Shown: positions 1 through 6,118 of the stretch, one piece after another | How the letters are laid out: every line of letters begins with the position of its first letter | Numbering within the stretch: position 1 is the first letter of the stretch | NCBI GenBank assembly: GCA_964620345.1 | Contig: CAZUHK010000166.1 | Span: 1 to 6,691, forward strand | DNA length: 6,691 nucleotides | Source of the DNA: CAZUHK01 sp964620345 | GTDB taxonomy: Bacteria; Planctomycetota; Phycisphaerae; Phycisphaerales; Zrk34 | Direction: 5' to 3' | The notes under the pieces: model-generated | Told to the model about the DNA's origin: nothing | The model's database searches: none | Seen by the model: only the letters and a program-made list of their open reading frames with translations | Position numbers and translations under genes: made by a program

Positions 1-358
1 GGCTTCCCGTCGGGCGTCCTTACCCGTTCGATACCCCGCGTTTAACAACCCGCCACCCCGCGTCGGACGACGTTGTCAACCCGTGCCGCCTCTCGGCGGT
101 GAGGGGCTGAGAGTCTGCTACGCCAAGGCCTCGCAGACCAAGGTTCTGATTCACAAGGCGAGAGGATCGGTAGCCGGGCGGGTCACGGTGACGATTGATG
201 GCGAACAGTCAATCCGGCGCCGCCGCCGCGTAGGCCAGACGGGGCGCGCGACGGTGGTGGTAAGACGCGACGGACTCGTGCGCGGTGAAGATTTTCTTAC
301 GCGTTCGCTCAAAGGGAGTTGCACATTTGGGGCCTCGCCGAACGAAGCGACCGTGCGC

Positions 359-406
359 GCCGGCGCGGTGCGCCGGCCCTTTATGGGGGTGCGCTTCTTT
401 AGCGCA
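359..406. repeat. Tandem pair of short perfect hairpins
   Basis: Two adjacent perfect inverted repeats are seen. The first pairs GCCGGCGC (359-366) with GCGCCGGC (370-377) around a 3-nt loop GGT. The second pairs TGCGCT (390-395) with AGCGCA (401-406) around a TCTTT loop. No run of T follows either hairpin on either strand, so neither is a classical intrinsic terminator. They begin a series of palindromes that continues to about position 680. A structured transcript or a mobile palindromic repeat are both possible; the sequence alone does not decide. Confidence 0.5.
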
Positions 407-420
407 GCGGGTATGACTTT

Positions 421-466
421 TCTGCCCCATCCCCCTCCCAGGGGGAAGGCGGGGATGGGGGTGGGG
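421..466. repeat. REP-like palindromic element with G-quadruplex motif
   Basis: A perfect 10-bp inverted repeat, CCCCATCCCC (425-434) and GGGGATGGGG (451-460), encloses a 16-nt spacer that is itself partly self-complementary. Its plus strand also carries four G-tracts of 4-5 bases at 441-445, 451-454, 457-461 and 463-466, with loops of 5, 2 and 1 nt, a strong quadruplex pattern. Read as protein, elements of this kind give spurious peptides with a P-H-P signature, familiar from interspersed palindromic repeats in many GC-rich genomes. The call as a dispersed repeat is by resemblance and needs copies elsewhere in the genome. Confidence 0.5.
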
Positions 467-510
467 CGTCGATCCTCGTCCGGCGAAGAAACGTTTCCAG
501 AGATTCGCAG

Positions 511-554
511 CCCCGACCCTCACCCCGGCCCTCTGCCTACGAGTGAGAGGGTGC
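511..554. repeat. Second REP-like element (CCCTCACCCCGGCCCTCT type)
   Basis: This segment matches the familiar interspersed-repeat pattern that starts CCCTCACCCCGGCCCTCT and ends GAGAGGGTG. ACCCTC (516-521) pairs with GAGGGT (547-552), and CCCTC (529-533) can alternatively pair with GAGGG (547-551). Four C-tracts at 511-514, 517-519, 523-526 and 529-531 make a quadruplex motif on the minus strand. Translated, it gives the PHPGPLP peptide common in mis-called ORFs. It lies 45 bp downstream of the related element at 421-466, so the two may form a composite. Confidence 0.55.
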
Positions 555-658
555 AGAAAGATGACGCCGATTGCTCTAAAGGCGCACGCGGTGACCGCAA
601 GCCGACCGGATGCTCACGATGATTGACAGACAAACCCATTTCGACGCGCGACAGGTCG

Positions 659-693
659 CCCGTGACCGGGCGGTCACGGGGCGGGCACGGGGG
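659..693. repeat. 9-bp perfect hairpin overlapping a G-quadruplex motif
   Basis: CCCGTGACC (659-667) is the exact reverse complement of GGTCACGGG (672-680), separated by GGGC. The plus strand also has four G-tracts at 668-670, 678-681, 683-685 and 689-693 with loops of 7, 1 and 3 nt. The hairpin and the quadruplex would compete for the same bases. The core hexamer GGTCAC/GTGACC also occurs at 181-186, 591-596 and 764-769 in this non-coding region. No T-run follows, so it is not an obvious terminator. Confidence 0.45.
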
Positions 694-865
694 TGGACAG
701 GCGCTAAACAACCGCTGGTGAATAACTTAGGTGTCGTCGAGGGGGCAGGCCCCCCCGGGGGGCGGTCACGCGACATCGCGGCGCGCGATCGGCAGCCGGT
801 CGGCGGCAAGACCGATGCGAAACGGCCGACACGCGGGCGACCGCGGGGCGTGGATCAGCTTTGGG

Positions 866-882
866 GCACCGCCTGGAGGTGC
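866..882 (-). other. Small hairpin abutting the cysK stop codon
   Basis: GCACC (878-882 read on the minus strand) pairs with GGTGC (870-866) around a 7-nt loop, directly after the cysK stop codon. There is no T-run behind it (CCCAAAGC follows), so it is at best a weak or Rho-assisted transcript end. A second 5-bp hairpin with a tetraloop lies at 832-845. Confidence 0.3.
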
Positions 883-1851
883 TTACGAGGCCAGGCCCTC
901 GAACATCGGGGTGGACAGGTAGCGTTCGCCGAAGCTGCAACCGATGGTGACGATGCGCTTGCCCTGGAGGTTGAACTTTTCGATGGCCTTGATCGTGGCC
1001 GCGACGTTGCCGCCGGTGGAGATGCCGCCGAAGATGCCCTCTTCCTTCGCGAGCCGTCGGCCCATTTCGAAGGCCTCGTCGTTGGTGACGGTCACCACGC
1101 CGTTGAGCAAGCTGGTGTCGCAGTTTTTGGGGATGAACCCGGCACCGATGCCCTGGATTTTGTGCGGGCCCGGATCGCCGCCGGAGATGACGGGGCTGTG
1201 CTCGGGTTCGACGGCGAAGGCGTGGAAGTCGGTGTTGTGCTGGCGGATGAATCGGGTCACGCCGGTGATCGTGCCGCCGGTGCCCACGCCCGCGACGATC
1301 GCATCGACCTTGCCGCCGGCCGCTTCCCAGATCTCCGGGCCGGTGGTCGATTCGTGGATCGCGGGGTTGGCGGGGTTCTCGAACTGCTGGGGCATCCAGG
1401 CGTTGTCGGTGGATTCGAGCAGTTCGCCGGCCTTCTCGATCGCGCCCTTCATGCCCTTGTCGGCCGGGGTGAGCACGAGTTCCGCTCCCAGCGCCCGCAG
1501 CAGGGCGCGGCGCTCGACGGACATGCTCTCGGGCATCGTGAGCGTCAGCTTGTAGCCCTTGGCCGCACACACGAACGCCAGCGCGATACCGGTGTTGCCG
1601 CTGGTCGGCTCGATGATCATCGTGTCCTTGTTGACCAAGCCGGCCTTCTCGCCGGCCTCGATCATCGCCTGGCCGATGCGGTCTTTCACGCTGGCCATGG
1701 GATTGAAGAACTCGCACTTGACCCAGACCGTCGCGACGTTGGGATCGACGATCTTTCTCAACTGCACCATGGGCGTGTTGAAGGTGGTGTCGACGATGTT
1801 GTCATAGGCCTGCTTGTGCAGCATGCCCGCGGGGGCGGCGGTGGTGGTCAT
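883..1851 (-). CDS. cysK: Cysteine synthase (O-acetylserine sulfhydrylase)
   Basis: A 322-residue PLP enzyme of fold type II that makes L-cysteine from O-acetyl-L-serine and sulfide in the cytoplasm. The family hallmarks are all seen: NPMASVKDR around residues 50-58 with Lys56 as the Schiff-base lysine, the substrate-binding TSGNTG loop at about 83-88, the PLP phosphate-binding GVGTGGT loop at about 188-194, the NPANP..H..TTGPEIW block, and a C-terminal SFGERYLST segment supplying the Ser that contacts the pyridine nitrogen. Length fits the family (about 310). The start at 1851 is preferred over an in-frame ATG 81 bp upstream because a GGAG sits 8 nt before it and the extension looks non-coding; Met10 is another option. 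It is a single gene, divergent from folD, with no cysE or sulfate-reduction gene in the window. A cystathionine beta-synthase-like role is less likely given the CysK-type C-terminus. Confidence 0.95.
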   Translation of the reverse strand: MTTTAAPAGMLHKQAYDNIVDTTFNTPMVQLRKIVDPNVATVWVKCEFFNPMASVKDRIGQAMIEAGEKAGLVNKDTMIIEPTSGNTGIALAFVCAAKGYKLTLTMPESMSVERRALLRALGAELVLTPADKGMKGAIEKAGELLESTDNAWMPQQFENPANPAIHESTTGPEIWEAAGGKVDAIVAGVGTGGTITGVTRFIRQHNTDFHAFAVEPEHSPVISGGDPGPHKIQGIGAGFIPKNCDTSLLNGVVTVTNDEAFEMGRRLAKEEGIFGGISTGGNVAATIKAIEKFNLQGKRIVTIGCSFGERYLSTPMFEGLAS

Positions 1852-1859
1852 GGCGTTGG

Positions 1860-1863
1860 CTCC
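1860..1863 (-). promoter_or_regulatory. Shine-Dalgarno site of cysK
   Basis: GGAG on the minus strand, 8 nt upstream of the ATG at 1851. It decides the cysK start and shows that this gene uses ordinary ribosome-binding-site initiation, unlike the divergent folD. Confidence 0.65.
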
Positions 1864-1903
1864 GTGAAGGCGTGGGTCGCGGCGATTTCCAATGGCTCGT
1901 GCC

Positions 1904-1932
1904 ATGCTAAGGCGAGGCCCGCGGGGCTGCAA
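1904..1932 (-). promoter_or_regulatory. Possible cysK promoter
   Basis: On the minus strand TTGCAG (1932-1927) is followed after exactly 17 nt by TAGCAT (1909-1904). Spacing is ideal, but the match to TTGACA/TATAAT is only moderate (TTG kept, 4 of 6 in the -10). A start near 1897 would give a leader of about 45 nt containing the GGAG. This is inference from consensus only. Confidence 0.3.
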
Positions 1933-1967
1933 GATTCACGCGATCGGCCAACGCGCGGGGCCGACGC

Positions 1968-1976
1968 TGTTACAAT
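1968..1976 (+). promoter_or_regulatory. Extended -10 promoter of folD, probably leaderless
   Basis: TGTTACAAT reads as an extended -10 (TG at 1968-1969, one base, TACAAT at 1971-1976). Only 7 nt separate it from the folD ATG at 1984, which places the expected transcription start on or next to the A of the ATG. No Shine-Dalgarno sequence is present between. No good -35 is seen, consistent with an extended -10 promoter. Confidence 0.5.
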
Positions 1977-1983
1977 CTCCGCC

Positions 1984-2847
1984 ATGCACATCCCCAATGA
2001 AAAGCTGATCGACGGCAAGGCCGTGGCCGCGCGGCTGCTGGAAACCACCGCACGGCATGTCCAGACCATCAAGGCCCACTCGGGCACCACGCCCGCTTTG
2101 GCCACCGTGCTCGTCGGCCAAGACCCGGCCAGCGCCACCTACGTGAAGATGAAGGCCAAGCGATGCGAGGCGGTGGGGATGAAGTCCGTCCGCGTCGAGC
2201 TGCCCGAATCGACCCAGACCGAAGAGCTGGTGCTCAAGATCACCGAACTGGCCGAGGACCCGGACATCGCGGGCATACTGTTGCAGCACCCGGTGCCCGA
2301 GCAGGTGGACGAACGAGCGGCCTTCGAGGCGATCCCCGTGAGCAAGGTCGTGGTCGGCGTGACCGCCACGGGCCTGGGTCGCATGTTCCTGGGCGTGCCG
2401 ACGTTCGGCTCGTGTACGCCCGCGGGGATCATGACGCTGCTGCACGAGTACGACGTGCGGATCGAGGGCGCCGAGGCCGTGGTCATCGGCCGCTCGCCGA
2501 TTCTTGGCAAGCCCATGGCCGCGATGCTGCTGAACGAAAACGCGACGGTCACGATCTGCCACTCCCGCACGAAGGATCTGCCGGACGTGGTGAGGCGGGC
2601 GGACATCCTCGTGGCCGCGGTGGGCCGGCCGGAGTTTGTCAAGGGCGATTGGCTCAAGCAAGGCGTGGTGGTCATGGACGCCGGCTACAACCCGGGCAAC
2701 GTCGGGGATTGCGAGTTCGAATCGTGTGCGGCCAGGGCGTCGCTGATCACGCCGGTGCCCGGCGGCGTGGGGCCGATGACCATCGCCACGCTCATCGCCA
2801 ACACCGCGCAGGCCGCGGCGAAGCAGTTGGGCGTCGAGCTCGAATAA
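1984..2847 (+). CDS. folD: FolD-type methylenetetrahydrofolate dehydrogenase/cyclohydrolase, variant catalytic loop
   Basis: A 287-residue protein of the family that converts 5,10-methylene-THF to methenyl-THF with NADP and then to 10-formyl-THF. Seen: YVKMKAK at 53-59 with Lys57 at the catalytic lysine position (human Lys56), GILLQHPVP at 97-105 with Gln101 at the human Gln100 position, SCTPAGI, the dinucleotide-binding GRSPILGKPM, DAGYNPGNVGD, and C-terminal TPVPGGVGPMTIA. Length is normal. Odd: the family KDVDG motif reads KVVVG (residues 121-125), so the Asp matching human Asp125 is Val124 and the first Asp is Val122. Each would be a single GAC to GTC change. The start at 1984 was chosen because homology begins there; an in-frame extension back to 610 runs antisense through cysK and is not credible. 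It diverges from cysK and converges on the aminotransferase gene. The family is certain; full catalytic competence is not. Confidence 0.9.
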   Translation: MHIPNEKLIDGKAVAARLLETTARHVQTIKAHSGTTPALATVLVGQDPASATYVKMKAKRCEAVGMKSVRVELPESTQTEELVLKITELAEDPDIAGILLQHPVPEQVDERAAFEAIPVSKVVVGVTATGLGRMFLGVPTFGSCTPAGIMTLLHEYDVRIEGAEAVVIGRSPILGKPMAAMLLNENATVTICHSRTKDLPDVVRRADILVAAVGRPEFVKGDWLKQGVVVMDAGYNPGNVGDCEFESCAARASLITPVPGGVGPMTIATLIANTAQAAAKQLGVELE

Positions 2848-2905
2848 CGCGCCGTCACATCCGCGGTGCCGCGCCATGCACCGCCTGGCGGCCCGGGTCG
2901 AGCCG

Positions 2906-2973
2906 GCGCGATCGCGAATCGCGCGGCGCGGCCAAACCCGGTTGATCGGCCAGCGAGGGCGGCGCGAAGCCGC
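2906..2973. other. Hairpins in the convergent spacer, possible terminators
   Basis: The 133-bp gap between the converging folD and aminotransferase stop codons holds GCGCGAT (2906-2912) paired with ATCGCGC (2918-2924) over a 5-nt loop, and GCGGC (2959-2963) paired with GCCGC (2969-2973). The second lies just behind the aminotransferase stop codon on the minus strand. Neither has a T-run on either strand, so a terminating role is inferred from position only. A small CGCGG/CCGCG repeat also lies near 2862-2873. Confidence 0.3.
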
Positions 2974-2980
2974 GAGCCGC

Positions 2981-4198
2981 CTAGCCCCGCCGCGGCGGCG
3001 CGGTCATGTCGTCGTCGCCTTCGGCCTTGCGGCGGGCGTCGAGCAGCAGCTTCTCGCGGTCGATCATCACCTTGAGCGTCAGGCAGACCAGCTCGATCTG
3101 CGTCGCGTCCAGGTGATTGTGGAACGGCAGCGCGATGGTACGCTGGCTCACCGACTCGGCGACGGGGAAATCGCCCTTGCGATAGCCAAGCCGCTCGCGG
3201 TAGAACGGCTGCAGGTGGATCGGCGGGAAGTAGTTGGCGCAGCCCACCTCGTGGCGGCGCATCCCTTCGATCACGCGGTTGCGGGCCTGCTGGTCGTACT
3301 GATCGCTCAACCGGACGACGAAGACGTACCAGCTCATGTAGACATCGGGATCGATCGCCGGCAGGATGACATCGCCGTTGTCCAGCAGGCGGTCGATGTA
3401 CATGCAGGCGACCTGCTGGCGGCGTTCGAGGATGTGGTCGAGGCGTTGCATCTGCACGCAGCCGATGGCCGCGGCGATTTCGCTGAGGCGATAGTTGTAG
3501 CCCAGGCGCGGGTGGCTGAGCCAGGTGCCGGTGCCGCGCGCGGTGGGCACGTCGTCGGGCGCTCGGCCCTGGTTGCGCAGCGAGCGACACAGCTCGGCGA
3601 GTCGATCGTCATCGGTCACGATCATGCCGCCCTCGCCGGTGGTGATCTGCTTGTTGGGGTAGAAGCTGAACACGCCGACGCGGCCGAACGAACCGATCTT
3701 CCGTTGCTTGCACACGCCGCCCAGCCCTTCGCAGCAGTCCTCGATGACGGGTATCTCGTGTCGGGCGGCGACGCGGGCGATCTGATCCATGCCCTTGCCG
3801 TTGCCGAACACCTCGACCACCACGATCGCCCGTGTCTTGTCGGTGATGGCGGCTTCGAGCTTGGCCGGGTCGATGTTCAGTGTGGTCGGATCGATGTCGA
3901 CGAAGACGGGAGTGGCGCCGGCGTGGAGGATGCAGTTGGCCGAGGCGATGAAGCTGAAGGGCGTGGTGATCACCTCCTCGCCGGGCTTGATGCCCAGGGC
4001 GAGCAGCGCCAGGTGCAGGCCCGCGGTGCCCGAGGAGACGGCCACGCCGTGTCGGCAGCCGGCGCGCTCGGCGACCAGTTCCTCGAACCGGCCCTGGTAG
4101 GGGCCGATCGTCAGCCGACCGCTGCGCAGCACGCCGGCGACCGCTTCGATCTCGGCTTCGGTGATGTCCGGCTGAGAAAGAGGTATCTCGCGATCCAT
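2981..4198 (-). CDS. DegT/DnrJ/EryC1/StrS-family PLP sugar aminotransferase
   Basis: A 405-residue fold-type-I aminotransferase. Relatives move an amino group, usually from glutamate, onto a nucleotide-linked keto sugar used in lipopolysaccharide, O-antigen or other surface glycans. Seen in order: PLSQPDIT at the N-terminus, SSGTAGLHLAL at about 55-65 (PLP phosphate contact), IEDCCEGLGG at about 152-161 with Asp154 for the pyridine nitrogen, FYPNKQITTGEGG with the Schiff-base Lys183, RSLRNQGR, LGYNYRLSEI, and YFPPIHLQPFYRE. The domain is complete and the length typical; a charged tail (EGDDD) ends it. The ATG at 4198 is chosen because homology starts right after it; an in-frame ATG 54 bp upstream adds only Arg/Gly-rich residues. 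Only a weak, distant GGAA lies upstream. The 79-bp gap to the upstream same-strand gene permits co-transcription. The sugar substrate cannot be told, and no glycosyltransferase or epimerase is nearby. Confidence 0.92.
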   Translation of the reverse strand: MDREIPLSQPDITEAEIEAVAGVLRSGRLTIGPYQGRFEELVAERAGCRHGVAVSSGTAGLHLALLALGIKPGEEVITTPFSFIASANCILHAGATPVFVDIDPTTLNIDPAKLEAAITDKTRAIVVVEVFGNGKGMDQIARVAARHEIPVIEDCCEGLGGVCKQRKIGSFGRVGVFSFYPNKQITTGEGGMIVTDDDRLAELCRSLRNQGRAPDDVPTARGTGTWLSHPRLGYNYRLSEIAAAIGCVQMQRLDHILERRQQVACMYIDRLLDNGDVILPAIDPDVYMSWYVFVVRLSDQYDQQARNRVIEGMRRHEVGCANYFPPIHLQPFYRERLGYRKGDFPVAESVSQRTIALPFHNHLDATQIELVCLTLKVMIDREKLLLDARRKAEGDDDMTAPPRRG

Positions 4199-4228
4199 CG
4201 GGCGTCTTGCTTTCCAACGGTGGGTGCC

Positions 4229-4246
4229 CGCGCCCCGGCCGGCGCG
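4229..4246 (-). other. Intergenic hairpin between the two minus-strand genes
   Basis: CGCGCC and GGCGCG pair perfectly around a 6-nt GGCCGG loop (minus strand), 31 bp before the aminotransferase start. No T-run follows, so it may stabilise an mRNA end or pause transcription rather than terminate. It gives a mild reason to doubt full co-transcription of the two genes. Confidence 0.3.
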
Positions 4247-4277
4247 AAGCACGATGGGGACAATGAGCCAGCCCCGA

Positions 4278-5834
4278 CTATGGCTTGGCCGGCAGCCCGC
4301 CGCCGAGCACCTTGGCCAGCGCCACGCGATCTTGCTGGGTGAGCTTGAGGTAGGTCCAGGCGGCCTGAATTCGCAGCGGCTCGCGGAGCTGCGCTCCGCC
4401 GCGCACGATCAGCGACAGTTCTTCGCGCTGCGCGTCGGTCAGCGACGCCGCGTGCTTGGCCCGCAGCAGCGTCGCCATCGCGCCCGCCGCGGTCGATTTG
4501 AACTCGCTCATGCCCTCGACCACGGCATCGGGCGACTCGCCATCGGAGCGGATCAAGCCCATGAGCATCGCCTCCTGCAGCAGCACCGGTGCCTTGCGAA
4601 TCATCGACGAAAGCATTGTGGGGCCCTGCGGATCGTGCTCGTGCAGCTTCTGTACCGCGGCGACCGCGTGCTCCAGCCGCTGCGCGGTGAAACGTGGCTT
4701 GGTGTCGGGCGCCGCGGCGATGAGCTTGTCATCGTCGGCCACCTCGATGATCGCGATCAGCATCGGCCGGGCCCGTTCGGGCGCCTCGGCGGCCAGATCC
4801 AGCGCGTGCTGGGCCGCCCATCGGCTGGCCAGCACGTTGTTCATCCGCACCAGTTCAGCCACGGCCTCGGCGGCGGGCCGGCCGTTGGCGATCGCCGTGC
4901 CGACCTTGCCGATCTGCTGCAACAGGTTGTCTTCGTGGCTGAGCATCGGCTGGAAAATCCGCGGGTCCAGCCGGTCGGCGATGTCCAGGGCCAGCACGGC
5001 CAAGCGGAGCCGCTCGGCCTCGCCCCCGGCGGTGTCGAAGCGGTGCATCCAAGTGTTCACCGCGCCCGGGGCGTCGAACATCAGCGCCGCCCGCAACGCC
5101 TGGTAGGCGATCGAGCGGTTCATGTCGTCCTCGTTGAGCATCTTCATCGCCCACGGGCCGACCACGGCGAAGTCGTATCGCATCGCCGTCTGCAGCAGCA
5201 GGGCGCGGACGCTGTCTCGTTCGACACCGGCCTGGGCGTCGGTGGCCTGGAGGTGCTGCATGGCCGCGGCGTCGCCGGTCTGGGCCTTGAGCAACGCCGC
5301 CATGGCGCGCAGGGCCGCGTTGTCCGACTTCATCGCCTCGTCGAGCAGGACCGGGTCCACGTCCTGCTTGGCCGCGACGAGCTGGCTGGTGACCAGCACG
5401 CGCACCGCCGGATCGAGCGTGGGCCAACTGGCCAGTTGCCTGGCATCGGCGTCGGTGAGCAACTCGCTGTCGATCGCGGCGCTGACCAGTTGCGCCTGCA
5501 CCGCGGTGCTGTTGATGTCCGCCACGAGCGCCAGGTCGAGCTTGGGCGGATCGTCGATCTCGGCCATACCCAGGATGCCGTGAATCTTCAGCCCCGGGTG
5601 GCTTCGCTGGACCAGCTCGCCGAACAACGGTTCGAGGCGCGGGTCGCCCATCTGCCGCAGGGCGCGCAGGAGGATGTTGTGCATGCCGTTGCGGTGGACG
5701 AGCGTGGACTTCTGCAAAAGCCAGACGGCTTGCTCGACGGTCTTCTCGGCCGTGCCGTCGTCCTGGGCCGACGCCGGGGCGACCGGGCCGAGCACGCACA
5801 CGATCAGTGTGATCAGCGTGAATGGTTTGAGCAT
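4278..5834 (-). CDS. Exported helical-repeat (HEAT-like) protein of unknown function
   Basis: A 518-residue protein, not matched to a named family. Residues 1-23 form a classical Sec signal peptide: Lys3, a hydrophobic core (LITLIVCVLG), then PASA before Gln24, a good signal peptidase I site. The rest is almost wholly predicted amphipathic helix, in pairs about 30-40 residues apart, separated by short Asp/Pro/Gly turns, with recurring Ala/Leu-rich segments such as ALRAMAALLKAQ and YQALRAALMF. This suggests a HEAT/ARM-like alpha-solenoid, a scaffold for protein contacts. The mature chain has no cysteine (the only one is Cys13 in the signal) and no catalytic motif is recognised. The ATG at 5834 is chosen because it starts the signal peptide; the frame stays open to 6152, but that extension is Arg/Pro/Gly-rich and crosses a terminator. 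No Shine-Dalgarno is seen; a -10-like box lies 6 nt upstream. It should act in the periplasm or outside the cell. Confidence 0.8.
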   Translation of the reverse strand: MLKPFTLITLIVCVLGPVAPASAQDDGTAEKTVEQAVWLLQKSTLVHRNGMHNILLRALRQMGDPRLEPLFGELVQRSHPGLKIHGILGMAEIDDPPKLDLALVADINSTAVQAQLVSAAIDSELLTDADARQLASWPTLDPAVRVLVTSQLVAAKQDVDPVLLDEAMKSDNAALRAMAALLKAQTGDAAAMQHLQATDAQAGVERDSVRALLLQTAMRYDFAVVGPWAMKMLNEDDMNRSIAYQALRAALMFDAPGAVNTWMHRFDTAGGEAERLRLAVLALDIADRLDPRIFQPMLSHEDNLLQQIGKVGTAIANGRPAAEAVAELVRMNNVLASRWAAQHALDLAAEAPERARPMLIAIIEVADDDKLIAAAPDTKPRFTAQRLEHAVAAVQKLHEHDPQGPTMLSSMIRKAPVLLQEAMLMGLIRSDGESPDAVVEGMSEFKSTAAGAMATLLRAKHAASLTDAQREELSLIVRGGAQLREPLRIQAAWTYLKLTQQDRVALAKVLGGGLPAKP

Positions 5835-5840
5835 CTGTTC

Positions 5841-5846
5841 ATCATA
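5841..5846 (-). promoter_or_regulatory. -10-like box TATGAT directly before the exported-protein gene
   Basis: TATGAT on the minus strand (5 of 6 to TATAAT) ends 6 nt before the ATG at 5834, so a transcript would begin at or next to the start codon. No -35 match is seen 17 nt upstream (TCGCGT there), and no Shine-Dalgarno exists in between. Confidence 0.45.
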
Positions 5847-5884
5847 AAGCGACGCGGGAGCCGACGCGAACGCTCCGGGCCGGT

Positions 5885-5917
5885 CGCGCGGCACGCGCGC
5901 CGGCGGCGGGCCGCGCG
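5885..5917. repeat. 8-bp inverted repeat upstream of the exported-protein gene
   Basis: CGCGCGGC (5885-5892) is the reverse complement of GCCGCGCG (5910-5917), with a 17-nt GC-rich spacer. It lies between an A8/T8 tract and the -10-like box at 5841. It is purely G and C, so some pairing is expected by chance; its position between a terminator-like site and a promoter is the reason to list it. Confidence 0.3.
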
Positions 5918-5941
5918 AAAAAAAACGCCGACGCCCGGCAT
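5918..5941 (-). terminator. Terminator-like hairpin with T8 on the minus strand
   Basis: Read on the minus strand, ATGCCG and CGGCGT pair (six pairs including one G-U) around a GGCGT loop and run straight into TTTTTTTT (5925-5918). The T-run is excellent but the stem is short; a competing GCCCG/CGGGC stem (5947-5951 with 5933-5937) lies a few bases further from it. It would stop minus-strand transcription about 80 nt before the exported-protein gene. Confidence 0.4.
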
Positions 5942-6072
5942 GCAGACGGGCCGGCGGGAAGGTCAGGGTCGTGATGGTGTCCTGGCGGGACCAAGCCCGG
6001 TGTCCAGGAGTCTGTTCATGGATTCCCTGACGGCCGCGGTGTCTGCGTTCGCCGGCATCGGCGTGTGTGTGC
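5942..6072 (-). other. Structured non-coding segment between two minus-strand terminators
   Basis: No gene is visible here. GTCAGGG (5962-5968) is complementary to CCCTGAC (6025-6031). Inside this, CCTGG-CGGG (5981-5989) pairs with CCCG (5996-5999) and CCAGG (6004-6008), with a one-sided GTGT bulge. CGCCG/CGGCG with a GCAT loop follows at 6050-6063, then a short (GT)n run at 6063-6070. The nested arrangement resembles a small folded RNA, but no promoter was found for it. Confidence 0.3.
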
Positions 6073-6118
6073 AAAAAGAGGGCCGGTGAGGAAGACAACC
6101 GTTGCCATCTCACCGACC
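6073..6118 (-). terminator. Strong intrinsic terminator on the minus strand
   Basis: On the minus strand GGTCGGTGAG (6118-6109) pairs with CTCACCGGCC (6090-6081) as ten consecutive pairs including one G-U, with an 18-nt loop, followed by CTCTTTTTG (T5 at 6077-6073). This is the best terminator in the window. It would end a transcript coming from about 6493 and insulate the downstream exported-protein gene. Confidence 0.6.

Larger units (their letters stand above)
1..882. other. Long non-coding region rich in hairpins and G-tracts
   Basis: No convincing gene is visible in these 882 bases. Open frames exist on both strands, for example one on the plus strand open from position 2 to 622. They run straight through palindromic repeat elements, are rich in Arg, Pro and Gly with no recognisable domain, and are what GC-rich DNA gives by chance. 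The stretch instead holds inverted repeats at 86-99, 359-377, 390-406, 425-460, 516-552, 659-680 and 832-845, a C7G6 run at 750-762, and three putative quadruplex motifs. These are listed separately where strong. A gene ending just left of the window could contribute the first few dozen bases, but nothing proves it. Confidence 0.6.

Noticed and set aside
2..622. Plus-strand frame at the left end as a gene or the tail of one
   Set aside because: No domain, Arg-rich composition, and its last part is the translated palindromic repeat (PHPGPLP). A degraded gene cannot be excluded, but nothing supports it.
741..763. C7G6 run as a terminator
   Set aside because: It has no loop and no T-run on either strand; it is better seen as a GC homopolymer junction.
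610..1983. In-frame upstream extension of folD on the plus strand (about 458 extra codons)
   Set aside because: It runs antisense through the whole of cysK, starts in repeat DNA, and FolD homology starts only at 1984. Long antisense frames are expected in GC-rich coding DNA.
2706..2722. TTCGAATC resembling a tRNA T-loop
   Set aside because: It lies inside folD coding sequence and has no acceptor, D or anticodon arm around it.
2876..4342. 488-codon plus-strand open frame
   Set aside because: It is antisense to the aminotransferase, which has all family motifs; the translation is His/Asp/Val-rich with no domain.
4224..6089. 621-codon plus-strand open frame
   Set aside because: It is antisense to the exported protein, whose signal peptide and helical repeats are clear; it also runs through the A8 tract and hairpins.
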